Assembly (NCBI RefSeq): GCF_010500915.1 | Contig: NZ_JAAAWP010000002.1 | Location: 372,001 to 436,000, forward strand | Direction of reading: 5' to 3' | Length of the DNA stretch: 64,000 bases | From: Alteromonas hispanica | GTDB lineage: Bacteria; Pseudomonadota; Gammaproteobacteria; Enterobacterales; Alteromonadaceae | Translations under genes and position numbers: made by a program | The notes under the pieces: generated by a model | Databases searched by the model: none | What the model saw: only the letters and a program-made list of their open reading frames with translations | Told to the model about the DNA's origin: nothing | Shown here: positions 37,935 through 47,582 of the stretch, piece by piece | Layout of the letters: every line of letters starts with the position of its first letter | Numbering within the stretch: position 1 is the stretch's first letter

Positions 37935-38196
37935 ATATGTTCCCTTTAATTTTTATTCCATGCTATCACCAATAATTTGGAGTCTCCATGTAAGTATGTG
38001 CTCACTGGTTGGTTTTTGAACGGTTTTTTAAAAGATTATGCTAATTTTGATAATATTTATCCAACTGTGGGTTTACTAGCATAAGACGCTCGCTAGCACC
38101 AGCATAACCCCTGTGTTCGAGGTGCTCGAGGGGAGAAAGTTTTTGAAGCCTGCTAATTCGGGTGTTTATAAGGATATTAATAGGGAGTAGTAGGGG

Positions 38197-40155
38197 TTAA
38201 TAGCTGTGCGCCAATGTTGTCGATTCAACTCTTGAGCGCCCGCGATTTTTTGCTTTGTATAACAGGTCGTCGCACAATTTAATAACAGATTCAGAGTTTG
38301 TTGTTCCGTTTAGTGCAACAACGCCACTAGAAAATGACACGGTGAATGCTTTATTGGTAGTAGACCAATTTGTTTTACTTGAGAAGGAGTTGTTTAACTC
38401 GTCAAGAATTGCTGTCACTTCTTGTTCTGTGGAATGTTCAAAGTAAATAAGAAATTCTTCGCCGCCATACCGGCACACTAAGTCACTCTTTCGAATTCTT
38501 TGGCGAATGATATCGCTAAATGTACTTAATACTTCATCACCTACAGCATGGCCATATTTGTCATTGATGCGTTTAAAGTGATCTATGTCGAGCAGTGCAA
38601 GACAGGAAGATGGGTGTCTTTTAAGCAGTGCTTTTAATTGTCGTAGCATTGCTCGTCTGGTAAGAGCGCCTGTAAGAGAGTCGGTATTGGCTTGTTTGTC
38701 ACTTTGTTTTTTTGCTAGCCATAACCATGAGGTAATCATAAGGCAGATAACTGCGATAAGTGCAAATACTGCGGTGCGTAAATTCGCTTTGTCTCCTGTT
38801 AATCCCACTTTTTCTTGCTGTAATGAGAGCAATTCTTTTTGGCGATATTCAGCAAGTTCAATATCTTTTGAAAGCAAATCTAGCTTGATGCCGCTAGCAG
38901 ATTGGAATTTCTCCCCATGAGAATTCAACAAAGCCAGTTGATACTTTTCTTGATATGAAAATGCATTCTCGATATCACCTCGGATGTTATAAATATGCTT
39001 CAGTATGAGGTACCTATTCAACACGGCTTTATTTTTTAGAGGCGTGGAAGAGTATTTCTTTTCAAATGCTTCCTCAAGCTGAAGAATCGAATAATTAAAT
39101 TCCTCATCGTTTCCATTCACTGCGTTATATATGGCGTTGGCAGTAGGCTTTATGTCAGCAGACTCGTTTGGAAACAAAACCGAAGAGTTCAAGACTCGAG
39201 TGCTAAGTTCAGTCAGTTTTGCCTTGTCTCCCTCTCTTAGTCGAGAGCCATAAACACTCATTTCAAACATATCTAGAAACACACTTTCAAAGTGGTCGTC
39301 AACGGGGGCGCTATCTCTCGCTTCTTCAATTAATTCTAGAGCTTCGTCGAACTTGCCAAGTCGGTTTAGAGTACTAATTGCAAATAAAAAGTCCGTTGTT
39401 TCTAAAGAGCGATACTGTCTTTTCAAAGATATGAACTTTTTGGCATGCTCGGCTGATTTGGTCGGTACATTCAAGTTTAGGTATAAGTCCGCTAAATCAT
39501 TGTGCGCATCAACCAGGTTAATTTCCATTACGAGTTTGTTACCTGATGGTTCAATGGGTAAATGAGGCAACGCAAACTCTATTTCATTTATCGCTTGTAT
39601 AGGTGCTGTATCAATCAACTCCGACGCAATCCACATACTAACCGTTATGATTGCTACTTTGTTACCTGAGCGTAGAAGGTCGTTCTTTAAGCTGTAAAGT
39701 GCAGGAACAGTTGAGCTAAGACGCTTCACTGAGCCTTTAAAATCATTGAAACCTTTAATATAGATATGGTACGCCTTCAAAAAAGCGTAAGTTTTAATAT
39801 CGGCTCTCTTTAAAGCTTGCCAATGTCTATCTAAGAGAACTTCTTTTATAACAACGGGGACTTTTGGCGCATCAACTTGTTGAGCGTTAGATAGGGCTAT
39901 CACATGCCGAAAAACAACACTTATATCCGATTTATCAGATTGGAGTTTGCTTTGCTTGAGTTGTTGGAGAATGTCTTCGTTTGAGAGCTCAGAAGGATAG
40001 TTCCATTCATAAAGCACGGCATGAGTGAGATTAGCGTAGCGGTTAATTTTTTCCGCATCGCCATTTTGAAGCGATGAGGCAAAAACTAAAGAGGGGATAT
40101 ATATTAGTAAAAGCAAAGAGGCTTTTACAAATATACTTACACTACTGATACTCAC
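38197..40155 (-). CDS. Membrane diguanylate cyclase with TPR-like periplasmic sensor
   Basis: A 652-residue protein. A signal peptide or first membrane helix (residues 9-27) leads to a long helical, TPR-like periplasmic region of about 400 residues, then a membrane helix (LRTAVFALIAVICLMITSWLWLA) and a C-terminal GGDEF domain. The active site is GGEEF at 564-568. The inhibitory RxxD site (RKSD) stands exactly five residues before it, so product-inhibited c-di-GMP synthesis is expected. A short coiled coil (EYRQKELLSLQQEK) precedes the membrane helix. The signal sensed is unknown. It is transcribed alone. Confidence 0.88.
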   Translation of the reverse strand: MSISSVSIFVKASLLLLIYIPSLVFASSLQNGDAEKINRYANLTHAVLYEWNYPSELSNEDILQQLKQSKLQSDKSDISVVFRHVIALSNAQQVDAPKVPVVIKEVLLDRHWQALKRADIKTYAFLKAYHIYIKGFNDFKGSVKRLSSTVPALYSLKNDLLRSGNKVAIITVSMWIASELIDTAPIQAINEIEFALPHLPIEPSGNKLVMEINLVDAHNDLADLYLNLNVPTKSAEHAKKFISLKRQYRSLETTDFLFAISTLNRLGKFDEALELIEEARDSAPVDDHFESVFLDMFEMSVYGSRLREGDKAKLTELSTRVLNSSVLFPNESADIKPTANAIYNAVNGNDEEFNYSILQLEEAFEKKYSSTPLKNKAVLNRYLILKHIYNIRGDIENAFSYQEKYQLALLNSHGEKFQSASGIKLDLLSKDIELAEYRQKELLSLQQEKVGLTGDKANLRTAVFALIAVICLMITSWLWLAKKQSDKQANTDSLTGALTRRAMLRQLKALLKRHPSSCLALLDIDHFKRINDKYGHAVGDEVLSTFSDIIRQRIRKSDLVCRYGGEEFLIYFEHSTEQEVTAILDELNNSFSSKTNWSTTNKAFTVSFSSGVVALNGTTNSESVIKLCDDLLYKAKNRGRSRVESTTLAHSY

Positions 40156-40390
40156 TTTGCGACCTGCTTACTCTATCTTTTTTATCGTGATGCTTTTCAA
40201 TCGCCGCAATACCCTACAATGGCTATTTTTAGAAAATCATTAGTAGATCATGAGACGCAAACGGGCGAAGAGTATATAAGGTGTGAGGGCGGTTTGCATG
40301 TTAAATTATCAGTAATATTGTAAAGTCTGTAATCGGCGAAAAAATTGGGGGAAGCACTTACATCAATTTAGCTTTAGATATTCAGCTTAC

Positions 40391-41095
40391 TCAGGCAGTA
40401 AACTGCATTCTTTTTGCAACCGCCTCTTTCATCTCTGTAAGATCAGCACGCTTATCGCCGACAACAATGACGTTTGCCTGCCTCATTTTTATGCTTTCTC
40501 CGTGAAAGCGATTGTCTTCAAAATAGCTAGGCAGCTCCATGTGCTCGTCTTTAGGTACCACGAATACCGACATTTTTCCCTGCGGGGTATCAATAATCAA
40601 ATGCAGGCTTCTCACCGTATTTAAGTGACAGTAGTTTGCTACCTCAATACCCTCAATCATGTCGCTAAAACTGGCGCCGAAGCTTGCTAATTTTGCATTT
40701 ACCATATTCAGGTCAACAGGCAAAAGAGAGTGTGCTTCTTCCACCTCTGCATACTGCATATGGGCGAGCGCTTGCCCTGAAAGGTCGACCGAGCCCTGGT
40801 TCCACATAGTGATACTTATCCCAATAGTAAAAGCCACTGAGGCCGCGACTGCCATATACCATCGGCTTCTTTTCTTATAGCGATTGAATTCATCAGCAGA
40901 CTGCTGCCAAATAAGCTTGCTCGCTAAATCATCAGGTACTTCAACCTTTAACGCCTGCTTAAGCTTTTTGTCCATTTGTTTTTGCTCATGCCAAAAGCTA
41001 CGCTTTTTTTCATCGGCATTTGCTGCGGCAATAAGGTCGCTGTCAGTCGTTTCTGGATCCGCATAAATTCTGCGTCTAAACTCTAAATCATCCAT
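40391..41095 (-). CDS. DUF3379 protein, probable anti-sigma factor
   Basis: A 234-residue protein with one central membrane helix (about residues 81-100, YMAVAASVAFTIGISITMW). The N-terminal half is cytoplasmic and charged (MDDLEFRRRIYADPE), and the C-terminal half is periplasmic. It overlaps the upstream ECF sigma gene by eight bases. This is the usual layout of a sigma/anti-sigma pair, with the N-terminal part holding the sigma factor and the outer part sensing. It belongs to the DUF3379 group as I recall it. No zinc-binding anti-sigma motif (HxxxCxxC) is visible. Confidence 0.82.
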   Translation of the reverse strand: MDDLEFRRRIYADPETTDSDLIAAANADEKKRSFWHEQKQMDKKLKQALKVEVPDDLASKLIWQQSADEFNRYKKRSRWYMAVAASVAFTIGISITMWNQGSVDLSGQALAHMQYAEVEEAHSLLPVDLNMVNAKLASFGASFSDMIEGIEVANYCHLNTVRSLHLIIDTPQGKMSVFVVPKDEHMELPSYFEDNRFHGESIKMRQANVIVVGDKRADLTEMKEAVAKRMQFTA

Positions 41096-41645
41096 TTATT
41101 CGACCTCTGTTTTCATCTTGTTTTTCGACCGCCTCTTTCAGCTGATTTCTGGCTCGAAATAAACGTGTCATAACCGTGTTTTTATTGAGATTTAGCTGTG
41201 CGGCAATTTCTTCACCGCTAAAACCGAACAATAGCTGCAAAATAAGAGGTTCTCGATATTCAATACTTAACCCCCCGAGTAGCCGGTGGAGTTCTCGTTG
41301 GTTGATATCGCCATCTGCTTGCTGAGTCTCGTCGTGGATAAACACATCATCGATATCAACAACATCTAGTTGTTTGCGCTCAAATCGTCGAGCATTTTCA
41401 CGGCGCAAAATCGTGATCAACCAAGCTTTTGCTGCTTTCTCGTCATTGAGAGCGTCGAGGGAACGCCACGCCCTAAGGAATGTTTCTTGAACAATATCTT
41501 CAGCTACACTTCTGTCTTTCACTAGCCAGTAAGCGTAACGGAAAATATCGGCGTGAAATGCCTTCACTAGGGCTTCATATCTTTGATGCTTTGCTTTCAT
41601 ACTCGATAAGACCTGCGTGTTATCGATTTTATTTCGAGCAAACAT
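41088..41645 (-). CDS. ECF-family RNA polymerase sigma factor
   Basis: A 185-residue sigma-70 family protein with only regions 2 and 4. Region 2 reads FRYAYWLVKDRSVAEDIVQETFLRAWRSLD near residues 35-62. Region 4 contains the helix-turn-helix IAAQLNLNKNTVMTRLFRARNQL near 155-177. This is the ECF layout. The overlapping DUF3379 gene is its likely regulator. It does not look like RpoE with RseA, since neither rseB nor degP-type genes are near. Confidence 0.9.
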   Translation of the reverse strand: MFARNKIDNTQVLSSMKAKHQRYEALVKAFHADIFRYAYWLVKDRSVAEDIVQETFLRAWRSLDALNDEKAAKAWLITILRRENARRFERKQLDVVDIDDVFIHDETQQADGDINQRELHRLLGGLSIEYREPLILQLLFGFSGEEIAAQLNLNKNTVMTRLFRARNQLKEAVEKQDENRGRING

Positions 41646-41695
41646 AAAATATTTTCCATTTTGTGTTTTGAAAGATTACCCAAGTGTTGCGCCGC

Positions 41696-41732
41696 AAAAA
41701 AAAGCGCCGCGGCGAAACTGCCTAGGCGCTCT
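41696..41732 (-). terminator. Terminator after the DUF885 gene
   Basis: Inverted AGCGCC / GGCGCT (41703-41708 and 41725-41730) with a 16-base internal segment that can pair partly. On the minus strand it is followed by a run of T residues (complement of the A tract at 41696-41703). It lies 30 bases beyond the DUF885 stop. Confidence 0.7.
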
Positions 41733-41760
41733 TTAACATTATCACTTTAACAGTAAAGCA

Positions 41761-43614
41761 TCACATGGCGCTTCGGTTTTTAACCCAAGCGTCTACGTTC
41801 TCTTCTAATATAGAAAGCGGAACTGGACCATTTTTTAAAATTTCATCATGAAAGCCTTTCCAGTCGAAATTGTCCCCGAGCTCATTCATTGCTTTCTCAC
41901 GTAACTCCATTATTTTGAGTTTTCCAATCATGTAAGCAGTAGCTTGCCCGGGCATAGCAATATATCGTTCAATGGCTTTTTGTGCGTCGTACTCAGGGTT
42001 TGGCGTATTTTCAACTAAGTATTGTACCGCCTCTTCTCTAGACCATTTTTTAGCATGAATACCGGTGTCGACAACGAGTCTGCAAGCACGCCATAGCTCC
42101 ATGGCTAATCTACCAAAATCAGAGTAGGGGTCTTTGTAAAAGCCCATGTCTTTAGCAAGTTCTTCGGTATATAACCCCCAGCCTTCTGTATACGCAGTAA
42201 AGCTTAAGAACTTCTGAAACTGTGGAATACCATCGAGTTCTTGAGCAATAGTTCGCTGCATATGGTGGCCTGGAATACCCTCGTGGTACGCCAAGGCTTC
42301 TAGTTGGTACGTTGGCATCGCCTTCATATCATATAGGTTAGCGTAGTAAATACCGGGTCTGCTTCCATCTTGTGCCGGGCTTTGATAAAAGGCTTTCCCC
42401 GCAGATTGCTCTCTAAATGCCTCCACCCGTTTTACAATCATGGGGGCTTCAGGAAGAATGCCGAAATAATCAGGGATTTCCTCTCTCATATCGTCGATTG
42501 CTTGTTTGGCATCATCAAGATATTGCTGTCTTCCTTGGGGCGTTGACGGAAGATAGAACTGATCATCTTCACGCATAAAAACAAAGAATTCTTGAAGTGT
42601 GCCCTCAAATTCAACTTCTTCCATAATGTCGCGCATAGCGTTGTGGATCCGCTCAACATTATTCAAGCCAATTTGGTGAACCTCTGAAGCAGTTAGATCG
42701 GTAGTAGTAAACCAATTTAAACGGTTTTGATACCACTGTTCTCCATCGGGCAGTCGCCAAACCCCATCGCCCTCTGGAGACAGTGTTTTTTGGTGTGCTA
42801 ATTCTTTTATTAAGCGCTCATAGGCGGGCTCAACCGAGCTAGTTAACGCCTTTTTGGCCTCTTCGAGGAGTGCCGCCTTTTCTTCATCAGTTAATGATAG
42901 AGCGCTCACTTTGCCTTGGAAATCTTCCCAAAGTGTCGAAGCTGTTTCGGATGTGTCAAATGGAATACCCTTGATAACGTTTCGAGATGCATCGATCATT
43001 TGGTCGTAAGCCCATTTCGGTGGGAATACACCGGCTTTTTCTCTTAACTTCATCTGGTCGATGACCTGGTCGAAGTAGGTACTCACATTGTTAAGTCGAC
43101 TTACATAAGCTGCCGCATCTTCCTTGCTTTTTACGCTGTGAATATTGATAAGGAAACTAGGTACTTGCGTATGAGCAGCTCTGAACTGGTGCACTATATA
43201 ACGATGGTGGCGAAATTCATCGTTGGCTAAGTCTCTTTCAATGCCAAGTTTGTACAGACGAAGACTGAGTTTTTCTTGCTCGTTAAGCTTTTGAGTGTCA
43301 AAGGACTCCAGCGTGCTGAGTCTTTCTTTAGCAATAGCTATTTGTGCATCTACCTCAGCTTCGCTAATATCATCCCACTTGTCGTAATCCCATTTTTTTC
43401 CTAGGTAACTTTGAAATAGGGGGGAACGTTTCAAGTCTTCTTCAAATGAACGCTCAAAAAACGCTGCAAGGCGTTGGGATTCTGTTTGCGCCGAGTCTTT
43501 TTCACTTTTAACCGCAGTAGGTTGTGTTTGTGATGTTTCATTAGCCGGAGAGCACGCTGTTATTGATAATAGTGCAATGGCAATCGGTGTAAGTGAAAAT
43601 AGTGATTTTTTCAT
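41761..43614 (-). CDS. DUF885 family lipoprotein, probable metallopeptidase
   Basis: A 617-residue exported protein. From the chosen start (MKKSLFSLTPIAIALLSITAC) the signal ends in a lipobox with lipid-bearing Cys at 21. The signature HEGIPGHH at 444-451 and a downstream TEGW (Glu at about 477) fit a zinc peptidase-like site of the DUF885 group, whose members are predicted peptidases. The start at 43614 has GGGAG seven bases upstream. A longer frame beginning 15 codons earlier lacks this and would spoil the signal. The substrate is unknown. Confidence 0.85.
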   Translation of the reverse strand: MKKSLFSLTPIAIALLSITACSPANETSQTQPTAVKSEKDSAQTESQRLAAFFERSFEEDLKRSPLFQSYLGKKWDYDKWDDISEAEVDAQIAIAKERLSTLESFDTQKLNEQEKLSLRLYKLGIERDLANDEFRHHRYIVHQFRAAHTQVPSFLINIHSVKSKEDAAAYVSRLNNVSTYFDQVIDQMKLREKAGVFPPKWAYDQMIDASRNVIKGIPFDTSETASTLWEDFQGKVSALSLTDEEKAALLEEAKKALTSSVEPAYERLIKELAHQKTLSPEGDGVWRLPDGEQWYQNRLNWFTTTDLTASEVHQIGLNNVERIHNAMRDIMEEVEFEGTLQEFFVFMREDDQFYLPSTPQGRQQYLDDAKQAIDDMREEIPDYFGILPEAPMIVKRVEAFREQSAGKAFYQSPAQDGSRPGIYYANLYDMKAMPTYQLEALAYHEGIPGHHMQRTIAQELDGIPQFQKFLSFTAYTEGWGLYTEELAKDMGFYKDPYSDFGRLAMELWRACRLVVDTGIHAKKWSREEAVQYLVENTPNPEYDAQKAIERYIAMPGQATAYMIGKLKIMELREKAMNELGDNFDWKGFHDEILKNGPVPLSILEENVDAWVKNRSAM

Positions 43615-43715
43615 GTTATCTCCCAGTCTTGGTTCGCTGCACATATGTTTATGCCGCAACTTTTATTATTTTTAGTTCTTCATAGGTAGAGCTAACCGCA
43701 GTGCGTTTTACTCTG

Positions 43716-45539
43716 CTACGTAGGGTATAAATTAGATAGCTCGGCTTCTTTACCTTTCTGACGTTTAAGGTATGAACTTCGGGCGACATCTATGGCGTTA
43801 GCAAGCTCTGCCATAATAATGTCGACGCTTGCAGAGTCTGTTGCCTCACTCGTCTTTGAAAACCGCGACTTATGTAATTTATCCAAAGGCTCTTTTATAG
43901 CGTGAGTCTCAGGAAGGTCATCCGGCATAGGGCGCACTTTTGTGTTGCCATTTAAAGAGCGCAACCAAAGCTGCAGGGCAGTATCTACTTGTGAAACGTT
44001 TTTAGACTTCACCGCTTGCATCAATACTTTGTACGCCTGATTCTCTCCGCTGTCTGAATTTTTATTCGTCAGTCGAGTGTTTTGACTGTTCCCAGCGTTT
44101 TTGTGATCGATTGTGCGATATCTTCTAATATAGAGCATTAGCACCATAAAGGTAACTAGCCAACCTAATGCCAAAACGGAAATGACCAACCAAACTGTGT
44201 TATTAGGCCACGGCGTGTCGGAAGTACCTTGTTGCAATTTTGCAGGTGTTTGCTGAGTTGAGTTTTCCGGTCTGCCTTGCGTAGATTCTTGTGTCGAGTC
44301 TGCCTCGAGTGAAGAACTTGGTGCTGTTGAGTTGGCGGAACTTTGATTTTCGCTCGTTGAGGCGGCGTTTTTACCTTCACCAGAGGCGGCAACGACGGTT
44401 ATAGATTGAGATGGAATGGTGGCATATTCGGTTTTTTCAGTCAGCGTGTTAAACCAAGGAATAGTAATTTCAGGTAAAACCATTTTTCCTGGCTCGGTAG
44501 GAATAATGGCCAGAGAGGTTTGTCGCTGGGCGATCAAACTCTGGTTTTTTTCTACCGTAGTGGTGTTTGATTGGTCTGGATACAGTTTAAACGTTGGCGG
44601 ATAAAATTCGGGAATTTCCGGCAATTGTTCTTCAACTACTCCCAGGGCTGTCAGAGTGACAATGCGGGTAATTGGCTCGCCGACTACGAAACTATCGCCT
44701 TGTGGCCACTCTTCGTCAAGCCTTACCATTTCTGAAGGTAGCCAAGGGTAATCGATGTCACGTGGAATAGGTTTAATATTGACAACAATATCAGGTCCTA
44801 CGCGATTGATTTGTTGAGTGCGGTTGAAAAAACCGAAGCGCTGATTGGTATTCGACGCCATGACTTCACCGGTAAATACTGGGCCGCGCAGTGTGAATTC
44901 TCCAGACGCTTGAGGCACCACAGCAAACTGCCTCTCAATAATCTGATATCTTCTCCCGTTTTTAATATCGGTATATTGTTTGTCATCTCCTAATTGTCGA
45001 ATTTCGGCGTTTTCCATTTCGGGGGCTTGCAAACTGCCGCGTTCGATATTGCTCGAGAGATGCAGCTTAACTGTGTAAAGAAGCTGTTGATTTAGGAACG
45101 CCTCTGTTAAATCAATATCCGTCGTGACAAAGTAATCTCTGGCCACGTTGCTTTGTTCCTGAACGGGAATAACGGTAACCTCAATGGGATAAGTACTTTT
45201 GTTTTCAACCCGTAAAGACGGAATAGTAAATGTGCCTTCTTTTCTTGGGAAAAGTGTCGTTGTCCATGTTGTGGAGCGTTTTGCATCGAAGTTAACTATA
45301 GAAGTTTGACTGCTTACCGAAGTGCGTCCTACTACAAAGTCTTTTAGTAGTGGCGAACTATCAAAGGCATCTCTGTCAGCACTTCCATCAGCAGTAACTG
45401 TCAGTCTAATGGCTTCATCAAGCATGACAGGGTTTTTGTCTATCGTTGCTTCTACTGAGTTGATATCAGCGTGAGCAGGCAGAATAGATAAGGCGGTAAA
45501 CAATATCGTTAACGATGTAGATTTAGATAAAACTTTCAT
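43716..45539 (-). CDS. batD: BatD-like protein
   Basis: A 607-residue exported membrane protein. The signal peptide (ending AHADINS) is followed by long beta-rich domains that read like Ig-type repeats (TASDRDAFDSSPLLKDFVVGRTSVSSQ style). A Ser/Gln/Thr-rich linker lies at about 390-440, a single membrane helix at about 447-468 (VWLVISVLALGWLVTFMVLMLYIRR), and a cytoplasmic tail ends the protein. It is last in the MoxR-Bat operon and abuts batB. BatD members work with BatA/BatB in envelope stress tolerance in some bacteria, but the role here is inferred only. Confidence 0.85.
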   Translation of the reverse strand: MKVLSKSTSLTILFTALSILPAHADINSVEATIDKNPVMLDEAIRLTVTADGSADRDAFDSSPLLKDFVVGRTSVSSQTSIVNFDAKRSTTWTTTLFPRKEGTFTIPSLRVENKSTYPIEVTVIPVQEQSNVARDYFVTTDIDLTEAFLNQQLLYTVKLHLSSNIERGSLQAPEMENAEIRQLGDDKQYTDIKNGRRYQIIERQFAVVPQASGEFTLRGPVFTGEVMASNTNQRFGFFNRTQQINRVGPDIVVNIKPIPRDIDYPWLPSEMVRLDEEWPQGDSFVVGEPITRIVTLTALGVVEEQLPEIPEFYPPTFKLYPDQSNTTTVEKNQSLIAQRQTSLAIIPTEPGKMVLPEITIPWFNTLTEKTEYATIPSQSITVVAASGEGKNAASTSENQSSANSTAPSSSLEADSTQESTQGRPENSTQQTPAKLQQGTSDTPWPNNTVWLVISVLALGWLVTFMVLMLYIRRYRTIDHKNAGNSQNTRLTNKNSDSGENQAYKVLMQAVKSKNVSQVDTALQLWLRSLNGNTKVRPMPDDLPETHAIKEPLDKLHKSRFSKTSEATDSASVDIIMAELANAIDVARSSYLKRQKGKEAELSNLYPT

Positions 45540-47582
45540 CTACCAATCTCTCCGGTTTGATGGCATGCGTTCTCTTTTGCGTTTTTGGGCTTCTAGTTGC
45601 ATTTTTCTTTTCAACAAAAATGCAGGGTCATCGGGCACTCTTCGCATTAGGTTTTCCATACGCTGCATTTCTTCTTTTTCTGCATCAGTCAATTCCTCTT
45701 GCTGCGCCTGCAAAGCACGGGCCTCTTCTGACTGCTCAGACTCGTTTTCTCGACTATTTGAGCCTTCAGCCTGTTCGGTATCACCTTTCTCGCTCTGATC
45801 ATTTTGCTGATCGCTTTGGGATGGCTGAGATGACTGCTCTCCTTGCTCTGGTGATTGAGGCTGATCGTTCTGCTGCCCCTCACTTTGATTATCACTGTTT
45901 TGTCGTTCAGAGCTCTGTTGTTCAGAATTTTGTGACTCACTGCCTTGCTCGTCACCGTTTTGTGATTCGTTACTATTTTCTTGGTTCTGCTGACCGTCAG
46001 AACTTTGAGACTGATTATCTTGTTGCTGATTTTCGCTTTGGTTGGACTCATCACCAGACTGATTTTGTTGCGACTGCTGGTTGTTTTGGTTTTGCTGTTG
46101 ATTCAAAAGCTCTTCTACCAAGGCTTTATTCGCCATTGCATCATCATGCTTAGGCTCTTGTTGTAGCGCTTCTTCGTACTTTTTAATTGAGGCCTCTAAC
46201 TTACCAAGTTTTGCAAGGGCATTGCCTTGGTTATACAGGCTGTCCGCGCCTGATACTTTTTCATACTCGGTTAGTGCTTCTTCGTAACGTCCCGCCTTAT
46301 ACAAAGCTGAGGCTTTCCAACTATTGCTCTCAAATTTATCTGCAGCACTTTTAAATTTTTCCTGCTTATAATCGCTCAACCCCTCTTGATCAGAATTGAG
46401 AAAAGGTGATTGCCACCAGGGTATCGTTGAGTCGTTGCTCGGTAATTCTGTTATTGTTTGTTGCTCCTGTTGCAATTTGCTGTTTGCCTGTGCATGAGCT
46501 TTCGGGGCTGTTATCGGCACAGAAACGTACAGAGAAAAAATAATGAAAAAAATCAGGCCTCTACGAAAAGCATAGGCTGCAAAAGGCAACAGTAGAATAG
46601 CGATGTAGGGGCCAACCTCTCTCCACTGGTCACCTTGCGCGCCACTTTCGCTATTTTCATCATCATTACCGCTATTCCCATCTCTATCGAGCAAGGAAAT
46701 CGATGTTAAAGCGTCGATGTCTTCATCATTAGATGTGAAACTTTTACTCTGCCCGCCGTTTGCTCTAGTTACGCTTCTTACCGCACCTTCGTTTAGCTTG
46801 GGTATAACAATACTTCCAGATGTGTCTTTGAGTAATTCGCCGTTTAACTGTCGTATCGGTGCTCCCTCAGATGTCCCAACAGTAAGCGCATTTAGCGTAA
46901 ATGGCATGGAACTCACATATTCTTGCAGTTCTTTCTGCTGGCCGAACTCAATGCCGTCGGTAATCCAATATATAACGCCGTTTTTGAAGCCTGCGTTGGT
47001 TAAAAGGTCGTTTGCTGCTTGTATACCTAGTAGCGGATCGCTTCCAGGTACAGGCATTATTTCAGGCGATAAGCTGGGAAGTAGGGTAGTGATGTTACCG
47101 GCATCTTCTGTAAGTGGGCTTATGACAAACGCATCACCAGAATAGGCGACTAAACCCATCTCACCCTCAGAAATGGTATTTATTAAGTCAATTGCTTTAT
47201 ATTTCGCTCGTGTTAATCGGTCTGGTGTCATGTCCGTTGCTCGCATTGACATAGACATATCAATTACCACAACGTGACCCATTTTAAGCTGGTATACAGG
47301 CTGAGGTAACCGCTCCCAGGTAGGGCCAGCAAGGGCAACAACAGTTAATATCCAAACAAAAGGCAGCAACCACATTGGAGGTCGCTTAGCTTTCTTTATT
47401 TTCCCTACCACCATATGGCTATACAGGTGAGGAGGTATGACAGATTGCCACCCTGAATGCTTGGTGGAGCGTCTTTTCAACCATATAAACAGCACAAGTA
47501 AGGGGATTGCTGCAAAGAACCAGTCAGGCCGAATAAAGTGAAAATTATTTAAAAAATTAGTTGTCAAATCGCCGTTTATCAC
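45540..47582 (-). CDS. batB: BatB/BatC-like VWA-TPR membrane protein
   Basis: A 680-residue protein combining what other genomes split into BatB and BatC. Two N-terminal membrane helices flank a von Willebrand A domain, with MIDAS motif DMSMS (HVVVIDMSMSMR near residue 85). A third helix (near 330-350) follows. The second half has TPR repeats (YNQGNALAKLGKLEASIKKYEEALQ). It ends in a strongly Gln/Asn/Ser/Glu-rich low-complexity stretch from about 495 to 640 and a basic tail (KRKRERMPSNRRDW). It shares four bases with batA. It likely forms a membrane complex with BatA and BatD. Confidence 0.88.
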   Translation of the reverse strand: MINGDLTTNFLNNFHFIRPDWFFAAIPLLVLFIWLKRRSTKHSGWQSVIPPHLYSHMVVGKIKKAKRPPMWLLPFVWILTVVALAGPTWERLPQPVYQLKMGHVVVIDMSMSMRATDMTPDRLTRAKYKAIDLINTISEGEMGLVAYSGDAFVISPLTEDAGNITTLLPSLSPEIMPVPGSDPLLGIQAANDLLTNAGFKNGVIYWITDGIEFGQQKELQEYVSSMPFTLNALTVGTSEGAPIRQLNGELLKDTSGSIVIPKLNEGAVRSVTRANGGQSKSFTSNDEDIDALTSISLLDRDGNSGNDDENSESGAQGDQWREVGPYIAILLLPFAAYAFRRGLIFFIIFSLYVSVPITAPKAHAQANSKLQQEQQTITELPSNDSTIPWWQSPFLNSDQEGLSDYKQEKFKSAADKFESNSWKASALYKAGRYEEALTEYEKVSGADSLYNQGNALAKLGKLEASIKKYEEALQQEPKHDDAMANKALVEELLNQQQNQNNQQSQQNQSGDESNQSENQQQDNQSQSSDGQQNQENSNESQNGDEQGSESQNSEQQSSERQNSDNQSEGQQNDQPQSPEQGEQSSQPSQSDQQNDQSEKGDTEQAEGSNSRENESEQSEEARALQAQQEELTDAEKEEMQRMENLMRRVPDDPAFLLKRKMQLEAQKRKRERMPSNRRDW
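45665..46100 (-). repeat. Gln/Asn/Ser-rich low-complexity coding region in batB
   Basis: On the coding strand this part is an irregular run of CAG/CAA, AAC and TCN codons that encodes Q/N/S/E-rich protein at BatB residues of about 495-640. No single unit repeats exactly, so it is compositional rather than a tandem array. Such stretches change length easily by slippage. Confidence 0.8.
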
